DNA of 64,000 nucleotides from assembly GCA_045345765.1 (NCBI GenBank), contig CP148265.1:2976001-3040000 (forward strand), given 5' to 3'. The notes under the pieces are model-generated. The model was not told the DNA's origin and did not search any database. It was given only the letters and a program-made list of their open reading frames with translations. Numbering within the stretch: the stretch's first letter is position 1; each line of letters opens with the position of its first letter. Positions 29,750 to 38,596 of the stretch are shown piece by piece. Origin of the DNA: JAOARY01 sp045345765 (GTDB lineage: Bacteria; Bacillota; Clostridia; Peptostreptococcales; Peptostreptococcaceae). The position numbers and the translations under genes are program-made.

Positions 29750-30286
29750 ATGGATAATTCTAATTTAAAAAAGGAAATTTTAGAATGGGTAAAAACAATA
29801 GCTGTATCGGTTGTTATTGCATTTTTTATAACATTGTTTGTAAGACCAACTTTAGTACAAGGAAAGTCGATGTATCCTACATTAAATCCAAACGATTATC
29901 TTATCGTAAATAAGATTGCATATAAAAGTGATATGCCAAAAAAAGGCGATATAGTAATATTTAAATCTGATTTAAAAAGAGAAGATGGAAAAACAAAGGA
30001 TTTAATAAAAAGAGTAATTGGTCTTCCTGGAGATCATATTGTTGTAGAAAATGGAGATGTTTATGTAAATGATTTAAAATTAGATGAAAATTATATAAAT
30101 GGAGATTATACACAAGGTGATGTAGATGTAGTGATACCAGAAAATCATTTATTTGCAATGGGAGATAATAGACCAAATAGTTTGGATAGTAGAAGTTCAA
30201 GTGTTGGACTTGTAGATAAAGAAGAACTTGTTGGGAAGGCATTTTTGAGATTGTTTCCTTTTAATAAAATTGGATTTTTAAAATAA
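29750..30286 (+). CDS. lepB: Signal peptidase I
   Basis: 178 aa. One N-terminal membrane helix (about 15-33, TIAVSVVIAFFITLFV), then the S26 catalytic domain. The nucleophile Ser is in QGKSMYPTL (about residue 40) and the general-base Lys in KDLIKRVIGLPGD (about 87). The last box is MGDNRPNSLDSR. Length and single anchor are typical of Gram-positive SipS-type enzymes. It removes signal peptides from exported proteins such as the nucleotidase and stalk protein of this window. AAGGAG precedes the start. A terminator follows. Confidence 0.96.
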   Translation: MDNSNLKKEILEWVKTIAVSVVIAFFITLFVRPTLVQGKSMYPTLNPNDYLIVNKIAYKSDMPKKGDIVIFKSDLKREDGKTKDLIKRVIGLPGDHIVVENGDVYVNDLKLDENYINGDYTQGDVDVVIPENHLFAMGDNRPNSLDSRSSSVGLVDKEELVGKAFLRLFPFNKIGFLK

Positions 30287-30299
30287 TAAAAATATATAT

Positions 30300-30345
30300 A
30301 AGCTGTTTATAAAATAATTTAAAGTTGTTTTGTAAACAGCTTTTT
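30300..30345 (+). terminator. Intrinsic terminator after lepB
   Basis: Arms AAGCTGTTTA and TAAACAGCTT with a T run. Confidence 0.8.
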
Positions 30346-30380
30346 AAATAGGAAAGATTAGAAAAAAGGGGTTGATATAT

Positions 30381-31118
30381 TTGAAATTAGGAATTTCAAT
30401 TTTAGCAAAGGATTTAAAAATAAAATTAGATTTATTAACAAAAATAAAAAATAAAATTGATTATTTAGAAATTGGAGTTGATAGACTTACAGATTGGAAG
30501 TATATAAAAAGATATAGCGATGAACTAAAAAATTTTGAAATAAATATACATTTACCTTTAGATATTGGAAATTTCATATATAAAAAAAATTATTTTGAAA
30601 AAATAATAAAATTAAATCTTAAGTTGGGTAGAAATTATAATGTAGTTTATTATAATATGCATTTAGGAAAAAAAATATATGAAGATGAGATGAAAAATTT
30701 AGATATGATAGTAGAAAAACTAAATAATATAAACAATCTAGCAATAAATGAATTTATTACTATTGAAAACATATATCAAGATAGTATGCTGGGAACTACA
30801 AAAGTTGAATTTGATTATATAATCAAAAATACTAAAAATAAAAATATAAAATTTTGTTATGATATAGGACATGACTTTATAACAAAGGAATATTTTTGTA
30901 ATAATAGTTATATTTTAAAAAATACTAAAGTTATTCATCTTAGTAACAATAATGGAGAAATAGATCAACATTTGGGTATAAATCTATTAGAAAACGATAT
31001 TGTTCACAAAGAATACTTAAAAAATTTAATAGAATTAAGTAAAGATTATTATTTATTAGAAGTGGAAGATAAATATATATTAGATGATTTAATGTTTTTT
31101 TCTTTCCTAAAAAAATAA
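30381..31118 (+). CDS. Sugar-phosphate isomerase/epimerase-like TIM-barrel protein
   Basis: 245 aa from a TTG at 30381, chosen because AAAAAAGGGG lies 9 bases before it; a TTG at 30372 directly abuts the ribosome site. The pattern of strands and acidic/His residues (DYLEIGVD, INIHLPLD, YYNMHLG, FITIENI, FCYDIGHDF, VIHLSNNNGEIDQHL) follows the xylose isomerase-like/AP endonuclease 2 barrel, with Glu, Asp-x-x-His and His ligands for a divalent metal. The substrate is unknown. It is one base from the reading frame of the nucleoside kinase, suggesting an operon. Confidence 0.75.
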   Translation: MKLGISILAKDLKIKLDLLTKIKNKIDYLEIGVDRLTDWKYIKRYSDELKNFEINIHLPLDIGNFIYKKNYFEKIIKLNLKLGRNYNVVYYNMHLGKKIYEDEMKNLDMIVEKLNNINNLAINEFITIENIYQDSMLGTTKVEFDYIIKNTKNKNIKFCYDIGHDFITKEYFCNNSYILKNTKVIHLSNNNGEIDQHLGINLLENDIVHKEYLKNLIELSKDYYLLEVEDKYILDDLMFFSFLKK

Positions 31119-31133
31119 GTGGGTGGTGTTTTT

Positions 31134-32774
31134 ATGATTTTAAGAACTAATAATAAGGAATATAGTTTAAATAATAGCATTACAATTGAAGAATTTAATA
31201 ACAAATATTTAAAAGAAAATAATATAGTAGCAGCAATTGTTAATAATAACTTAAGAGAACTTACTTATGAATTAAAATCTGATGGAGATATAAAATTATT
31301 AGATTATAAAAGTCATGATGGAAAAAAGGTATATATGAGAAGTCTATCATTTTTATTTATAAGAGCATGTAAAGATTTATATCCGCAAAACCATATAAAT
31401 ATAGAGCATACTATTAGTAAAGGTCTGTATTGTGAAATAAATGGAACAACATTATTGAAAGAAGATGTTGATAAAATAAAAGTAAAAATGAATGCTTATG
31501 TGAAAGATAATTTAAAAATAATAAAAAAGACTTGTAAAAGAGATGAGGCAATAAAGGAATTTAAAAAATTAAATAACCATAAAAAGGCTGAAATATTAAA
31601 ATACAAAAAAGAAGATACTGTAACTATGTATGAAATTAATGGTCTAATAGACTATTTTTATGGTTATATGGTTCCTTCAACAGGATATTTAAAAACTTTT
31701 GATTTACAGCTTTGTGATGATGGTGTTGTTATAATAGGTCCTAATAAGAATGATTTTAATAAAATAGCAGATTACAAATATTTACCAAAATTATCTTATG
31801 TTTTTAGAGAAACTGAAAAATGGGCTCAAATTATGAATGTAAGAAATGTCAGTGATTTAAATAAAATCATTGAAAATAATAAATATTCTGATTTAATAAG
31901 AACGGTAGAAGCATTACATGAAAAAAAGATATCAAAAATAGCTGATATGATAGATAATCATGAACATGAAAAAAGACTTATATTAATAGCAGGACCTTCT
32001 TCTTCAGGTAAAACGAGTTTTTCCCATAGATTGGCAACTCAACTTAAAGTAAATGGACTAAATCCAGTTTCAATATCTTTAGATAATTATTTTGTTAATA
32101 GAGAGGATACACCTTTGGATGAATTTGGGAAGTATGATTTTGAATCTATTTATTCAATCGATTTAAAACTTTTTAATACTCATTTACAAAAGCTATTAAA
32201 AGGAGAAGAAGTTGAACTTCCTGTATTTAATTTTAAAAATGGAAAAAGAGAATATCATAATAATTTTTTAAAGGTAAATGAAACTCAACCTATAATAATA
32301 GAGGGGATACATGGCTTAAATGAGATGTTAACAGAGTCTATACCTCATAATAAAAAATTCAAAATATATGTAAGCGCATTAACACAATTGAACTTAGATG
32401 AACATAATAGAATACAAACAACAGATTTAAGACTTATTAGAAGAATGGTAAGGGATAAATCTTTTAGAAATAAGACTGTAAAAGAAACTATTGCACAGTG
32501 GAAATCTGTAAGAAGAGGTGAAGAAAAATATATATTCCCATACCAAGAAGAAGCTGATATTATGTTTAATTCCACTTTGATATATGAACTTTCAGTATTA
32601 AAAAAATATGCAAAACCATTACTTGAAAATGTTAAGAAAGATGAAGAAGAATATATTGAATCTAACAGATTGTTAAAATTTTTACAATACTTTGTGTCTC
32701 TTGAAGATGAAGCAGATATACCGCCTACATCTATATTAAAAGAATTTATTGGAGGAAGTAGAATAGTTCATTAA
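31134..32774 (+). CDS. Uridine kinase-like nucleoside kinase with N-terminal TGS/threonyl-tRNA synthetase-like region
   Basis: 546 aa from the ATG at 31134, with GGGTGGTG upstream; a GTG at 31119 would include that site. Residues 1-60 resemble a TGS domain and the next about 150 the editing region of threonyl-tRNA synthetase (HINIEHTISKGLYCEI). The kinase domain (about 280-480) has a Walker A motif AGPSSSGKTSFS, the uridine kinase segment SLDNYFVNREDTPLDEFGKYDFES and IIEGIHGLNE. This fusion is common in Clostridia and usually annotated as nucleoside kinase. Synthetase catalytic motifs are absent. A regulator gene lies 205 bases downstream behind its own promoter. Confidence 0.88.
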   Translation: MILRTNNKEYSLNNSITIEEFNNKYLKENNIVAAIVNNNLRELTYELKSDGDIKLLDYKSHDGKKVYMRSLSFLFIRACKDLYPQNHINIEHTISKGLYCEINGTTLLKEDVDKIKVKMNAYVKDNLKIIKKTCKRDEAIKEFKKLNNHKKAEILKYKKEDTVTMYEINGLIDYFYGYMVPSTGYLKTFDLQLCDDGVVIIGPNKNDFNKIADYKYLPKLSYVFRETEKWAQIMNVRNVSDLNKIIENNKYSDLIRTVEALHEKKISKIADMIDNHEHEKRLILIAGPSSSGKTSFSHRLATQLKVNGLNPVSISLDNYFVNREDTPLDEFGKYDFESIYSIDLKLFNTHLQKLLKGEEVELPVFNFKNGKREYHNNFLKVNETQPIIIEGIHGLNEMLTESIPHNKKFKIYVSALTQLNLDEHNRIQTTDLRLIRRMVRDKSFRNKTVKETIAQWKSVRRGEEKYIFPYQEEADIMFNSTLIYELSVLKKYAKPLLENVKKDEEEYIESNRLLKFLQYFVSLEDEADIPPTSILKEFIGGSRIVH

Positions 32775-32777
32775 ATT

Positions 32778-32806
32778 TTGACAATTGAATTTTAAAATAG
32801 TATAAT
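32778..32806 (+). promoter_or_regulatory. Perfect-consensus sigma-A promoter upstream of the winged-helix regulator
   Basis: TTGACA, exactly 17 bases, TATAAT. It starts 3 bases after the nucleoside kinase stop and gives the regulator a leader of about 165 bases containing the hairpin CTATATATG / CATATATAG. Confidence 0.8.
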
Positions 32807-32979
32807 ATTAAAAAATTATGTTATATTTTAATTTTATATTGAAGTATATATATTTGTATTATATTTATTTAAAGTTAAAAAATTGTTAAGCTATATATGT
32901 TTTAGCATATATATAGTAATATAAATATAAGAAATTTTATATTAATTGTTTTAAATAATTTTTGGAGAGTGGTATTCTA

Positions 32980-33564
32980 ATGAAAGATATACTAGTTTTA
33001 AGAGATTTAGAAGAAATAAAAGCAATATCTCACCCTTATAGAGTGGAAATATTAGAGGCGTTTGGAGAAGAACCTTATTCAGCAAAACAATTGTCTGAGA
33101 TTTTGGGAGAACCTCATGCGAAGATTAACTATCATATAAAAACTTTATTAGGTGCAGGAATATTAGAATTAGTTGAAGAAAAAGTTAAATCAGGAATTAT
33201 AGAAAAATATTATTTACCTAAGGCTAAAATGATAGTCTTAGATAAGAGTATATTAAATTCAAGCACAGATAGTAAGGTTACTCAAACTCTAAATCAATTT
33301 TCAATATCATTATTTGAAAAGATTAGTGATGACTTTTATAGAGCTGCAGAAAATAATGAAGTAAAATCAAAACATGTAAGACATCATAATGAATATTTTT
33401 TAACAGAAGAGGAAGCTAAAGAAATAATAGATGAAATAGCTGATAAATTACATGATATTTGCAAAGGCAAAAAAGATCCTAATAGAGAGAATGTAAGACC
33501 TTATAATCTAAGCTTTTTAGCAGTACCAGATATAAGAAGAGAAAGAAAAATAAAAAAAGATTAA
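32980..33564 (+). CDS. ArsR-type winged-helix transcription regulator
   Basis: 194 aa from the ATG at 32980, with GGAGAGTGG upstream; a TTG at 32962 precedes that site. The N-terminal winged helix (about 10-80) has the ArsR-like core AISHPYRVEILEAFGEEPYSAKQLSEILGEPHAKINYHIKTLLGAGILELVEE. The C-terminal half is charged and contains a region (ENVRPYNLSFLAVPDIRRERKIKKD) not recognised. No ArsR metal-binding CxC is present. Its own consensus promoter and a long leader suggest high expression and possible leader control. Targets are unknown. Confidence 0.8.
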   Translation: MKDILVLRDLEEIKAISHPYRVEILEAFGEEPYSAKQLSEILGEPHAKINYHIKTLLGAGILELVEEKVKSGIIEKYYLPKAKMIVLDKSILNSSTDSKVTQTLNQFSISLFEKISDDFYRAAENNEVKSKHVRHHNEYFLTEEEAKEIIDEIADKLHDICKGKKDPNRENVRPYNLSFLAVPDIRRERKIKKD

Positions 33565-33573
33565 TAAAAAACA

Positions 33574-33605
33574 AAAATAAGAAATGCATATGCATTTCTT
33601 ATTTT
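33574..33605. terminator. Bidirectional terminator
   Basis: A perfect 32-base palindrome (AAAATAAGAAATGCAT and its complement) between the regulator and the rubredoxin genes. It includes the rubredoxin stop codon. Confidence 0.85.
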
Positions 33606-33766
33606 ATTTCTTCAAAAGCTAATTTACTTTGATTACATGTTGGACATTTAAAATTATCACTTAATTCTTCGAACTTAGTACCTTTTTTTATATCCTTCAT
33701 CCAATCACCTTTTTCTTCTTTGTAAATATAGCCACATACAGTACATTTATATTTTTTAAAATCCAA
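33599..33766 (-). CDS. Rubredoxin-like iron protein, TTG start
   Basis: 55 aa, easily missed because it is short and has no ATG. It begins with TTG (MDFKKYKCTVCGYIY), an in-frame TAA lies five codons upstream, and AAGGA sits 9 bases before the TTG. The two knuckles CTVCGYIY and CPTCNQSK supply the four Cys ligands of a mononuclear iron, and GTKFEELSDNFKCP aligns with the GTKFEDLPDDWVCP of ordinary rubredoxins. Between the knuckles the usual DPxxGDPDNGI is replaced by KEEKGDWMKDIKK. It carries electrons, perhaps from the FAD reductase at 2902-4098, which is inference. Confidence 0.85.
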   Translation of the reverse strand: MDFKKYKCTVCGYIYKEEKGDWMKDIKKGTKFEELSDNFKCPTCNQSKLAFEEIK

Positions 33767-33856
33767 AAGATCACGTCCTTAGTTATAATCAATTTTAATT
33801 TGAAACCATTATAACATAATCTGAGTATAAATTAAAGTATGGGTAAATTTTATTTA

Positions 33857-35221
33857 TTATGAGATTTTTTTTAATTCACCTTTATCAAAATCCCAAGGTT
33901 CTTTTTTTAGTAAGTTATCTGCAAATGGTAAAAATGTTGAGATAATAACACTTATAAGCATAAAATGTAAAAAATAAAGAAGTGGTATTATTTCAAATGG
34001 TGATACTTTTCCATTTGTAAAGCTTGTTAAAACAAGCATTTGAGCTCCATATGGAATATAACCTTGAAATATAGAAGAGTATGTACTTAAAAGTGCAGCA
34101 CTTCTTCTTGGATCTATTTTGTATTTATAACATAGTTTTTTTGCAATTGGACCGTTTATTATTATAGCAACAGTATTATTTGCTACTGCTATATCTGTTA
34201 ATGATACTAATGTAGCTATACCAAATTCTCCTGATTTTTTTCCTTTAATCATTTTCTGGATTTTATTGAGTAAATAATCTAATCCACCTGCTTTTGTAAC
34301 CATTTGAGCTAACCCGCCAGTTAACAATGATAATAAAAATATATCAGTCATATTAGTAAAGCCTGTAAAAATACTTTGAGCATATGTAAGAGGTGTTAAA
34401 TCTCCATAGAAAAGACCTATTGCACCAGATAATAAAGTACCTCCAGTTAAAACTAAAAATACATTAGAACCCTTAATAGCAAGTATTAAAACAAATAAAT
34501 ATGGTAATACTTTTATTATATTATAATCATAATTTGTGCTTTCTAGAGAAAAAGCAGGTTTTCCATATATAAATAATAAAACGATTGTCAATATAGCAGG
34601 CATTAGAGATAAATAAGAATTTATCTTAAATTTGTCTTTCATAGCACATCCTTGTGTTCTTGTGGAAGCTATTGTTGTATCTGATATTATAGATAAATTA
34701 TCACCAAACATTGCACCGCCTAAAACACATGCTAAAGTAAGGGGTAAATTAAGACCAGCTTTTTGCGATACCGCAACAGCTATTGGACCTACTGCTGCAA
34801 TGGCGCCAACAGAAGTACCAGTTGCTAATGATATAAAAGATGATATTAAAAACATACCTATCATTATGAATTTCAAAGGAATAAATGTAAGTCCTAAATT
34901 AACAGTAGAATCAACACCACCCATAACTTTGGAAACGTTTGCAAATGCACCAGCCAAAAGATAAATCATACACATTATCATTATATCTGAATTTCCACAA
35001 CCTTTAATAAATGTTTCAAATTTTTCGTCTATACTACCTTTGTGTACGATAAAAGCACTTATGACACCACAAACAACAGCTACTGGAGCAGGAAATTGAT
35101 AAAATGCCATTTCAACATTTTGTATTTGTAAAAAAATACCGCTACCTAGATATACTAAAATAAATACTAAAAATGGTACTAAAGCAATAAAATTAGATTT
35201 TTCTTTTTTTTCAATTGTCAT
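33857..35221 (-). CDS. NhaC-family Na+/H+ antiporter-like permease (paralogue)
   Basis: 454 aa with AAGGAG before the ATG. About eleven helices. Family hallmarks GGAMFGDNLSIISDTTIAST, ANNTVAIIINGPIAK and QGYIPYGAQMLVLTSF are almost the same as in the S-box-controlled transporter at 10425-11723, but no riboswitch is seen in the 310 bases upstream. The substrate may be methionine, another amino acid or Na+/H+; the sequence does not decide. It is a single gene, divergent from the CCA-adding enzyme. Confidence 0.88.
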   Translation of the reverse strand: MTIEKKEKSNFIALVPFLVFILVYLGSGIFLQIQNVEMAFYQFPAPVAVVCGVISAFIVHKGSIDEKFETFIKGCGNSDIMIMCMIYLLAGAFANVSKVMGGVDSTVNLGLTFIPLKFIMIGMFLISSFISLATGTSVGAIAAVGPIAVAVSQKAGLNLPLTLACVLGGAMFGDNLSIISDTTIASTRTQGCAMKDKFKINSYLSLMPAILTIVLLFIYGKPAFSLESTNYDYNIIKVLPYLFVLILAIKGSNVFLVLTGGTLLSGAIGLFYGDLTPLTYAQSIFTGFTNMTDIFLLSLLTGGLAQMVTKAGGLDYLLNKIQKMIKGKKSGEFGIATLVSLTDIAVANNTVAIIINGPIAKKLCYKYKIDPRRSAALLSTYSSIFQGYIPYGAQMLVLTSFTNGKVSPFEIIPLLYFLHFMLISVIISTFLPFADNLLKKEPWDFDKGELKKIS

Positions 35222-35531
35222 ATTTTAATCTCCTTTATGTCTATATTTATGATTTAATATAGATATACAAGCTAATAACGTGCCAATATTAATAAATATA
35301 CATAGAAAAACAAAAACAAGCCTTATAAATGAATATTTATTTCATTTAAGCATTTAAATATTTAATGATTAAAAAATATGCCGGTAACTTTAAGTTACAA
35401 AAATAAAAATTAAATATAAAAAATTATTACCATCTGGAAACAATTATTTGCATCATAATTAATGAATATGATAATTAAAAACTATATATATTTAAAGAAA
35501 AATAGTATATTATTTATTAAGGAGTGATAAT
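35222..35531. other. Divergent intergenic region, 310 bases
   Basis: AT-rich. I see no ORF or RNA fold of a known class, only a short palindrome GTAACTTTAAGTTAC near 35385 and several weak -10-like elements. It should hold the promoters of both flanking genes. Confidence 0.5.
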
Positions 35532-36905
35532 ATGTGTATAAAATTAACTGATGAGGTTGTATTTATATTAAATAGATTAAATAAAAATAATTATGATGCT
35601 GGTATAGTGGGGGGCTGTGTTAGGGATTTTTTTATGAAAAAAAAACCTAAAGATTGGGATATTACAACCTCTGCAAAACCAGATGAAATAAAAGAACTTT
35701 TTAAAGAATATAAACAGATAGATGTAGGTTTAAAACATGGAACTGTCATGATAATTATAAACAATGAAGGTTTTGAAATTACAAGTTTTAGAATTGATGG
35801 CGAATATAGTGATTTTAGAAGACCAAATAGTGTGGAATTCACTAATGATATTATAGAGGATTTAAAAAGGCGAGATTTTACTCAAAATGCTATATTTTAT
35901 AGTTTGAAAGAGGGTTTAATAGATCCATTTAATGGTGTAAATGATATAAAAAATAAAATAATAAAATCTGTTTTAGATCCAAATAAAAGATTTTTAGAAG
36001 ATCCACTTAGAATATTAAGAGGTATTAGATTTGCTTCTAATTTAGGATTTGAAATAGAAAGAGAAACTAAAGATGCTATGATTAGATATGCGTATTTATT
36101 AAATAAAATTTCAAAAGAAAGAATAGCAAATGAATTTTTAAAAACTATAAAGGGAAGATATGCACCTAAAATTATAAATGAATACTTTGATATTATAAAA
36201 ATTTTTATACCAGAAATAGTACCAATGCGCAATTTCAATCAAATGAATAAATATCATATATATGATATTTTTGATCATACAATAGAAACTATGAAATATA
36301 GTGATGATTTAATTATCAAGCTAACTATGTTTTTTCACGATATAGGTAAAGTAAAGAGTTTTACGATTGATGAAAACAATATAGGACATTTTTATAATCA
36401 TAGTGAAATTTCTTTTATTATTGCAAAAAAAATTTTTAAAAGATTAAAGTTAGCTAGTTCACCACTTATAAATAATTTGGAACTTAAAAATATATTAGAA
36501 CTTATAAAATTTCATAGTTTAAAAATAAATACGAATAAAAAAAGTATAAAAAAAACTATATCTAAATTGAATGGGGATTTAAAACAGTTTGAAAGATTAC
36601 TTTTAGTAAAAAAATGTGATGTTTGTGGAAAAAATCCAAAGATTATAAATCTTCAAATGAAAGAGTTAGAAGAATTAGAACAAATTTTTTTACAGATAAA
36701 GAATGAACAGCCTGTTTTTTGTGTGAAAGATTTAGATATAAATGGACATAATTTAATAAATATAGGTGTTAAAAAGGGTGTTATTGTTGGTAAAATACTA
36801 AAAAAACTTCAAGAAGAAGTATTATATGATAATTTAAAAAATAATAAGGAGGTGCTGTTAGAAAGGTCTAAAGAAATACATAATTGTTTAAAGGAATTAA
36901 AATAA
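35532..36905 (+). CDS. cca: CCA tRNA nucleotidyltransferase
   Basis: 457 aa. Adds or repairs the 3' CCA of tRNAs. The head domain has AGIVGGCVRDFFM (about 22-34) and the metal-binding DWDITT (about 41-46), followed by RRDFTQNAI and the nucleotide-selecting segment EDPLRILRGIRFASNLGF. An HD domain follows (FFHDIGKV, about 271-278; and HNH-like HFYNHSE), then the tail domain. Length and the HD insert fit the bacterial class II enzymes of Firmicutes. Adding enzymes for A only or CC only cannot be excluded, but no second copy is present. AAGGAG precedes the ATG. Confidence 0.93.
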   Translation: MCIKLTDEVVFILNRLNKNNYDAGIVGGCVRDFFMKKKPKDWDITTSAKPDEIKELFKEYKQIDVGLKHGTVMIIINNEGFEITSFRIDGEYSDFRRPNSVEFTNDIIEDLKRRDFTQNAIFYSLKEGLIDPFNGVNDIKNKIIKSVLDPNKRFLEDPLRILRGIRFASNLGFEIERETKDAMIRYAYLLNKISKERIANEFLKTIKGRYAPKIINEYFDIIKIFIPEIVPMRNFNQMNKYHIYDIFDHTIETMKYSDDLIIKLTMFFHDIGKVKSFTIDENNIGHFYNHSEISFIIAKKIFKRLKLASSPLINNLELKNILELIKFHSLKINTNKKSIKKTISKLNGDLKQFERLLLVKKCDVCGKNPKIINLQMKELEELEQIFLQIKNEQPVFCVKDLDINGHNLINIGVKKGVIVGKILKKLQEEVLYDNLKNNKEVLLERSKEIHNCLKELK

Positions 36906-36969
36906 AATCTTAAATAGACTATATTATTTATATTTAAGATGAATAATTAAACAGCGAAGGAATGATATC

Positions 36970-38547
36970 ATGGAAATTTATCTTATTATATTTACAATAT
37001 TTATATTAGGAAGTCTTTTATATTTAAAAAATGGTAAAGTTGACAAAGATCATGTTCTAATAGTTCAAGATTATAAAGAAATTGGTAGAGCTATAGAAGT
37101 TTATAAAAAAATAAAAAATTCTTTACCACTAGACTTAATAAGTTTAGAAGATTATATAGAAAATCTTAATTATAAGTCAAAGTATTATGAATTAACTAGT
37201 GATAAAAAAGGTTTGATTGTTAAAAGAAGTTTAGCAGAGGAAACAAAAATATTTTTAAAAGATTTATTTAGAGATAAATTTTTTAAAAATAGAGATAATA
37301 TAGTTTTATATTATAAAGAATATATGAATTTAAAAGAGCCAAAAGCAGTTATATCAATAAATCCAAAAGGTGATATATATACAACCACTAAGGTTATACT
37401 AAATTCTATAAAATCGTATTCAAAAGAAGGTATAGTAAAAGATGAAGAATGGATTAATAAAAAAGACTTCTACAGAAAACCAGGAGAATATGAAATAAAA
37501 TTGAGAATAAAAGATAAAGATGGAATATGGTCTGATTTTGCAAGTGAAAAAATAGAAGTTAAGGAAGATATTTCGTATAAAAATATTTATAAAAAAAATG
37601 AAAGACTTTATATCTTAAAAAATAATGGATGTTTACATAAACTTATACCTGATTTAAATACAAAATTTCAATTAAAAGAAGTATACGATATAGAAAACAT
37701 AAAAGATATAAGCATAGGAGATAGACATATTCTATATCTAAACTATAATGGCGAAGTATATTCTAGCGGAAAGAATAATAAAGGTCAATTAGGTAATGGT
37801 ACTAATGTAGATACAGCAGATATAGAAAAATTAAAAACTATAAATAGAGTAAAAAATATATATACAGGAAAAGATTTCAGTTGTGTAAAAACTATAAATG
37901 GAGATTTATATTCTTTTGGATGTAATACATATGGACAACTTGGAGATGGAACAAATGGAAATAGAGAAAAGCCAACTAGAATAGAAACTTTAAAAAATAT
38001 TATGGATGTTTCACTTGGAGAAAATCATAGTTTAGCAGTAGATATAAATGGTAATTTATATGGATTTGGATGTAATTCAAATGGACAACTTGGAGATGGG
38101 AGCAAGATAAATAAATTTAGACCGATATTGGTACCAGTAGAAAATATAGTTCAAGTCGAATGTGCAAAGGAATATACTATTGCTCTAAATACAAAGGGGA
38201 TAGTTTTTGGATTTGGTAATAATAAAGATTTTCAATTAGGTGTAAAGGGAAGGAATCATTTAAAACCAATACAGATATTAGGTTTACCATCAATAAAGAA
38301 GATTTATGCAAAAGAAAGACTTTCTGTAGCTATTAGTAGTAATGGAAAGGCTTTTGTGTGGGGAACTTTTGATAAAAATAATATAGCTATAAAGGAACCT
38401 GAAAAGATTGAATTGGCTAAAATGATAAAAGATGTATCGGTGGATGAGTCAGGTATATATTTACTTACGACTGATGATTTTATTTATTATTGGGACAGTG
38501 CAACACAAAGTATTGAATATATATATAATTGCAAGTATGCAAAATAA
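36970..38547 (+). CDS. Membrane-anchored RCC1-repeat (beta-propeller) protein
   Basis: 525 aa. An N-terminal membrane helix (about 2-19) is followed by about 110 residues of helical character, a PKD/Ig-like segment at about 125-200 (KPGEYEIKLRIKDKDGIWSDFASEKIEV), and then at least five RCC1 repeats from about residue 250: SSGKNNKGQLGNGTN, YSFGCNTYGQLGDGTN, YGFGCNSNGQLGDGSK, FGFGNNKDFQLG and FVWGTFDKNN. RCC1 repeats form a seven-bladed propeller that usually mediates protein or ligand binding. A cell-surface binding role is inference; no enzyme motif is visible. GAAGGA lies before the ATG. Confidence 0.8.
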   Translation: MEIYLIIFTIFILGSLLYLKNGKVDKDHVLIVQDYKEIGRAIEVYKKIKNSLPLDLISLEDYIENLNYKSKYYELTSDKKGLIVKRSLAEETKIFLKDLFRDKFFKNRDNIVLYYKEYMNLKEPKAVISINPKGDIYTTTKVILNSIKSYSKEGIVKDEEWINKKDFYRKPGEYEIKLRIKDKDGIWSDFASEKIEVKEDISYKNIYKKNERLYILKNNGCLHKLIPDLNTKFQLKEVYDIENIKDISIGDRHILYLNYNGEVYSSGKNNKGQLGNGTNVDTADIEKLKTINRVKNIYTGKDFSCVKTINGDLYSFGCNTYGQLGDGTNGNREKPTRIETLKNIMDVSLGENHSLAVDINGNLYGFGCNSNGQLGDGSKINKFRPILVPVENIVQVECAKEYTIALNTKGIVFGFGNNKDFQLGVKGRNHLKPIQILGLPSIKKIYAKERLSVAISSNGKAFVWGTFDKNNIAIKEPEKIELAKMIKDVSVDESGIYLLTTDDFIYYWDSATQSIEYIYNCKYAK

Positions 38548-38548
38548 T

Positions 38549-38593
38549 AAAAATGTCTTAAATATATTAAAAAATATATTTAAGACATTTTTT
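38549..38593. terminator. Bidirectional terminator
   Basis: Arms AAAATGTCTTAAATATATT and AATATATTTAAGACATTTT with tracts of T on both strands, between the RCC1-repeat gene and the convergent selenoprotein gene. Confidence 0.85.
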
Positions 38594-38596
38594 AAA

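Noticed and set aside
29961..30242. Reverse-strand ORF of 93 residues rich in Leu and His
   Set aside because: It is the antisense shadow of lepB with a composition unlike real proteins and no ribosome site.
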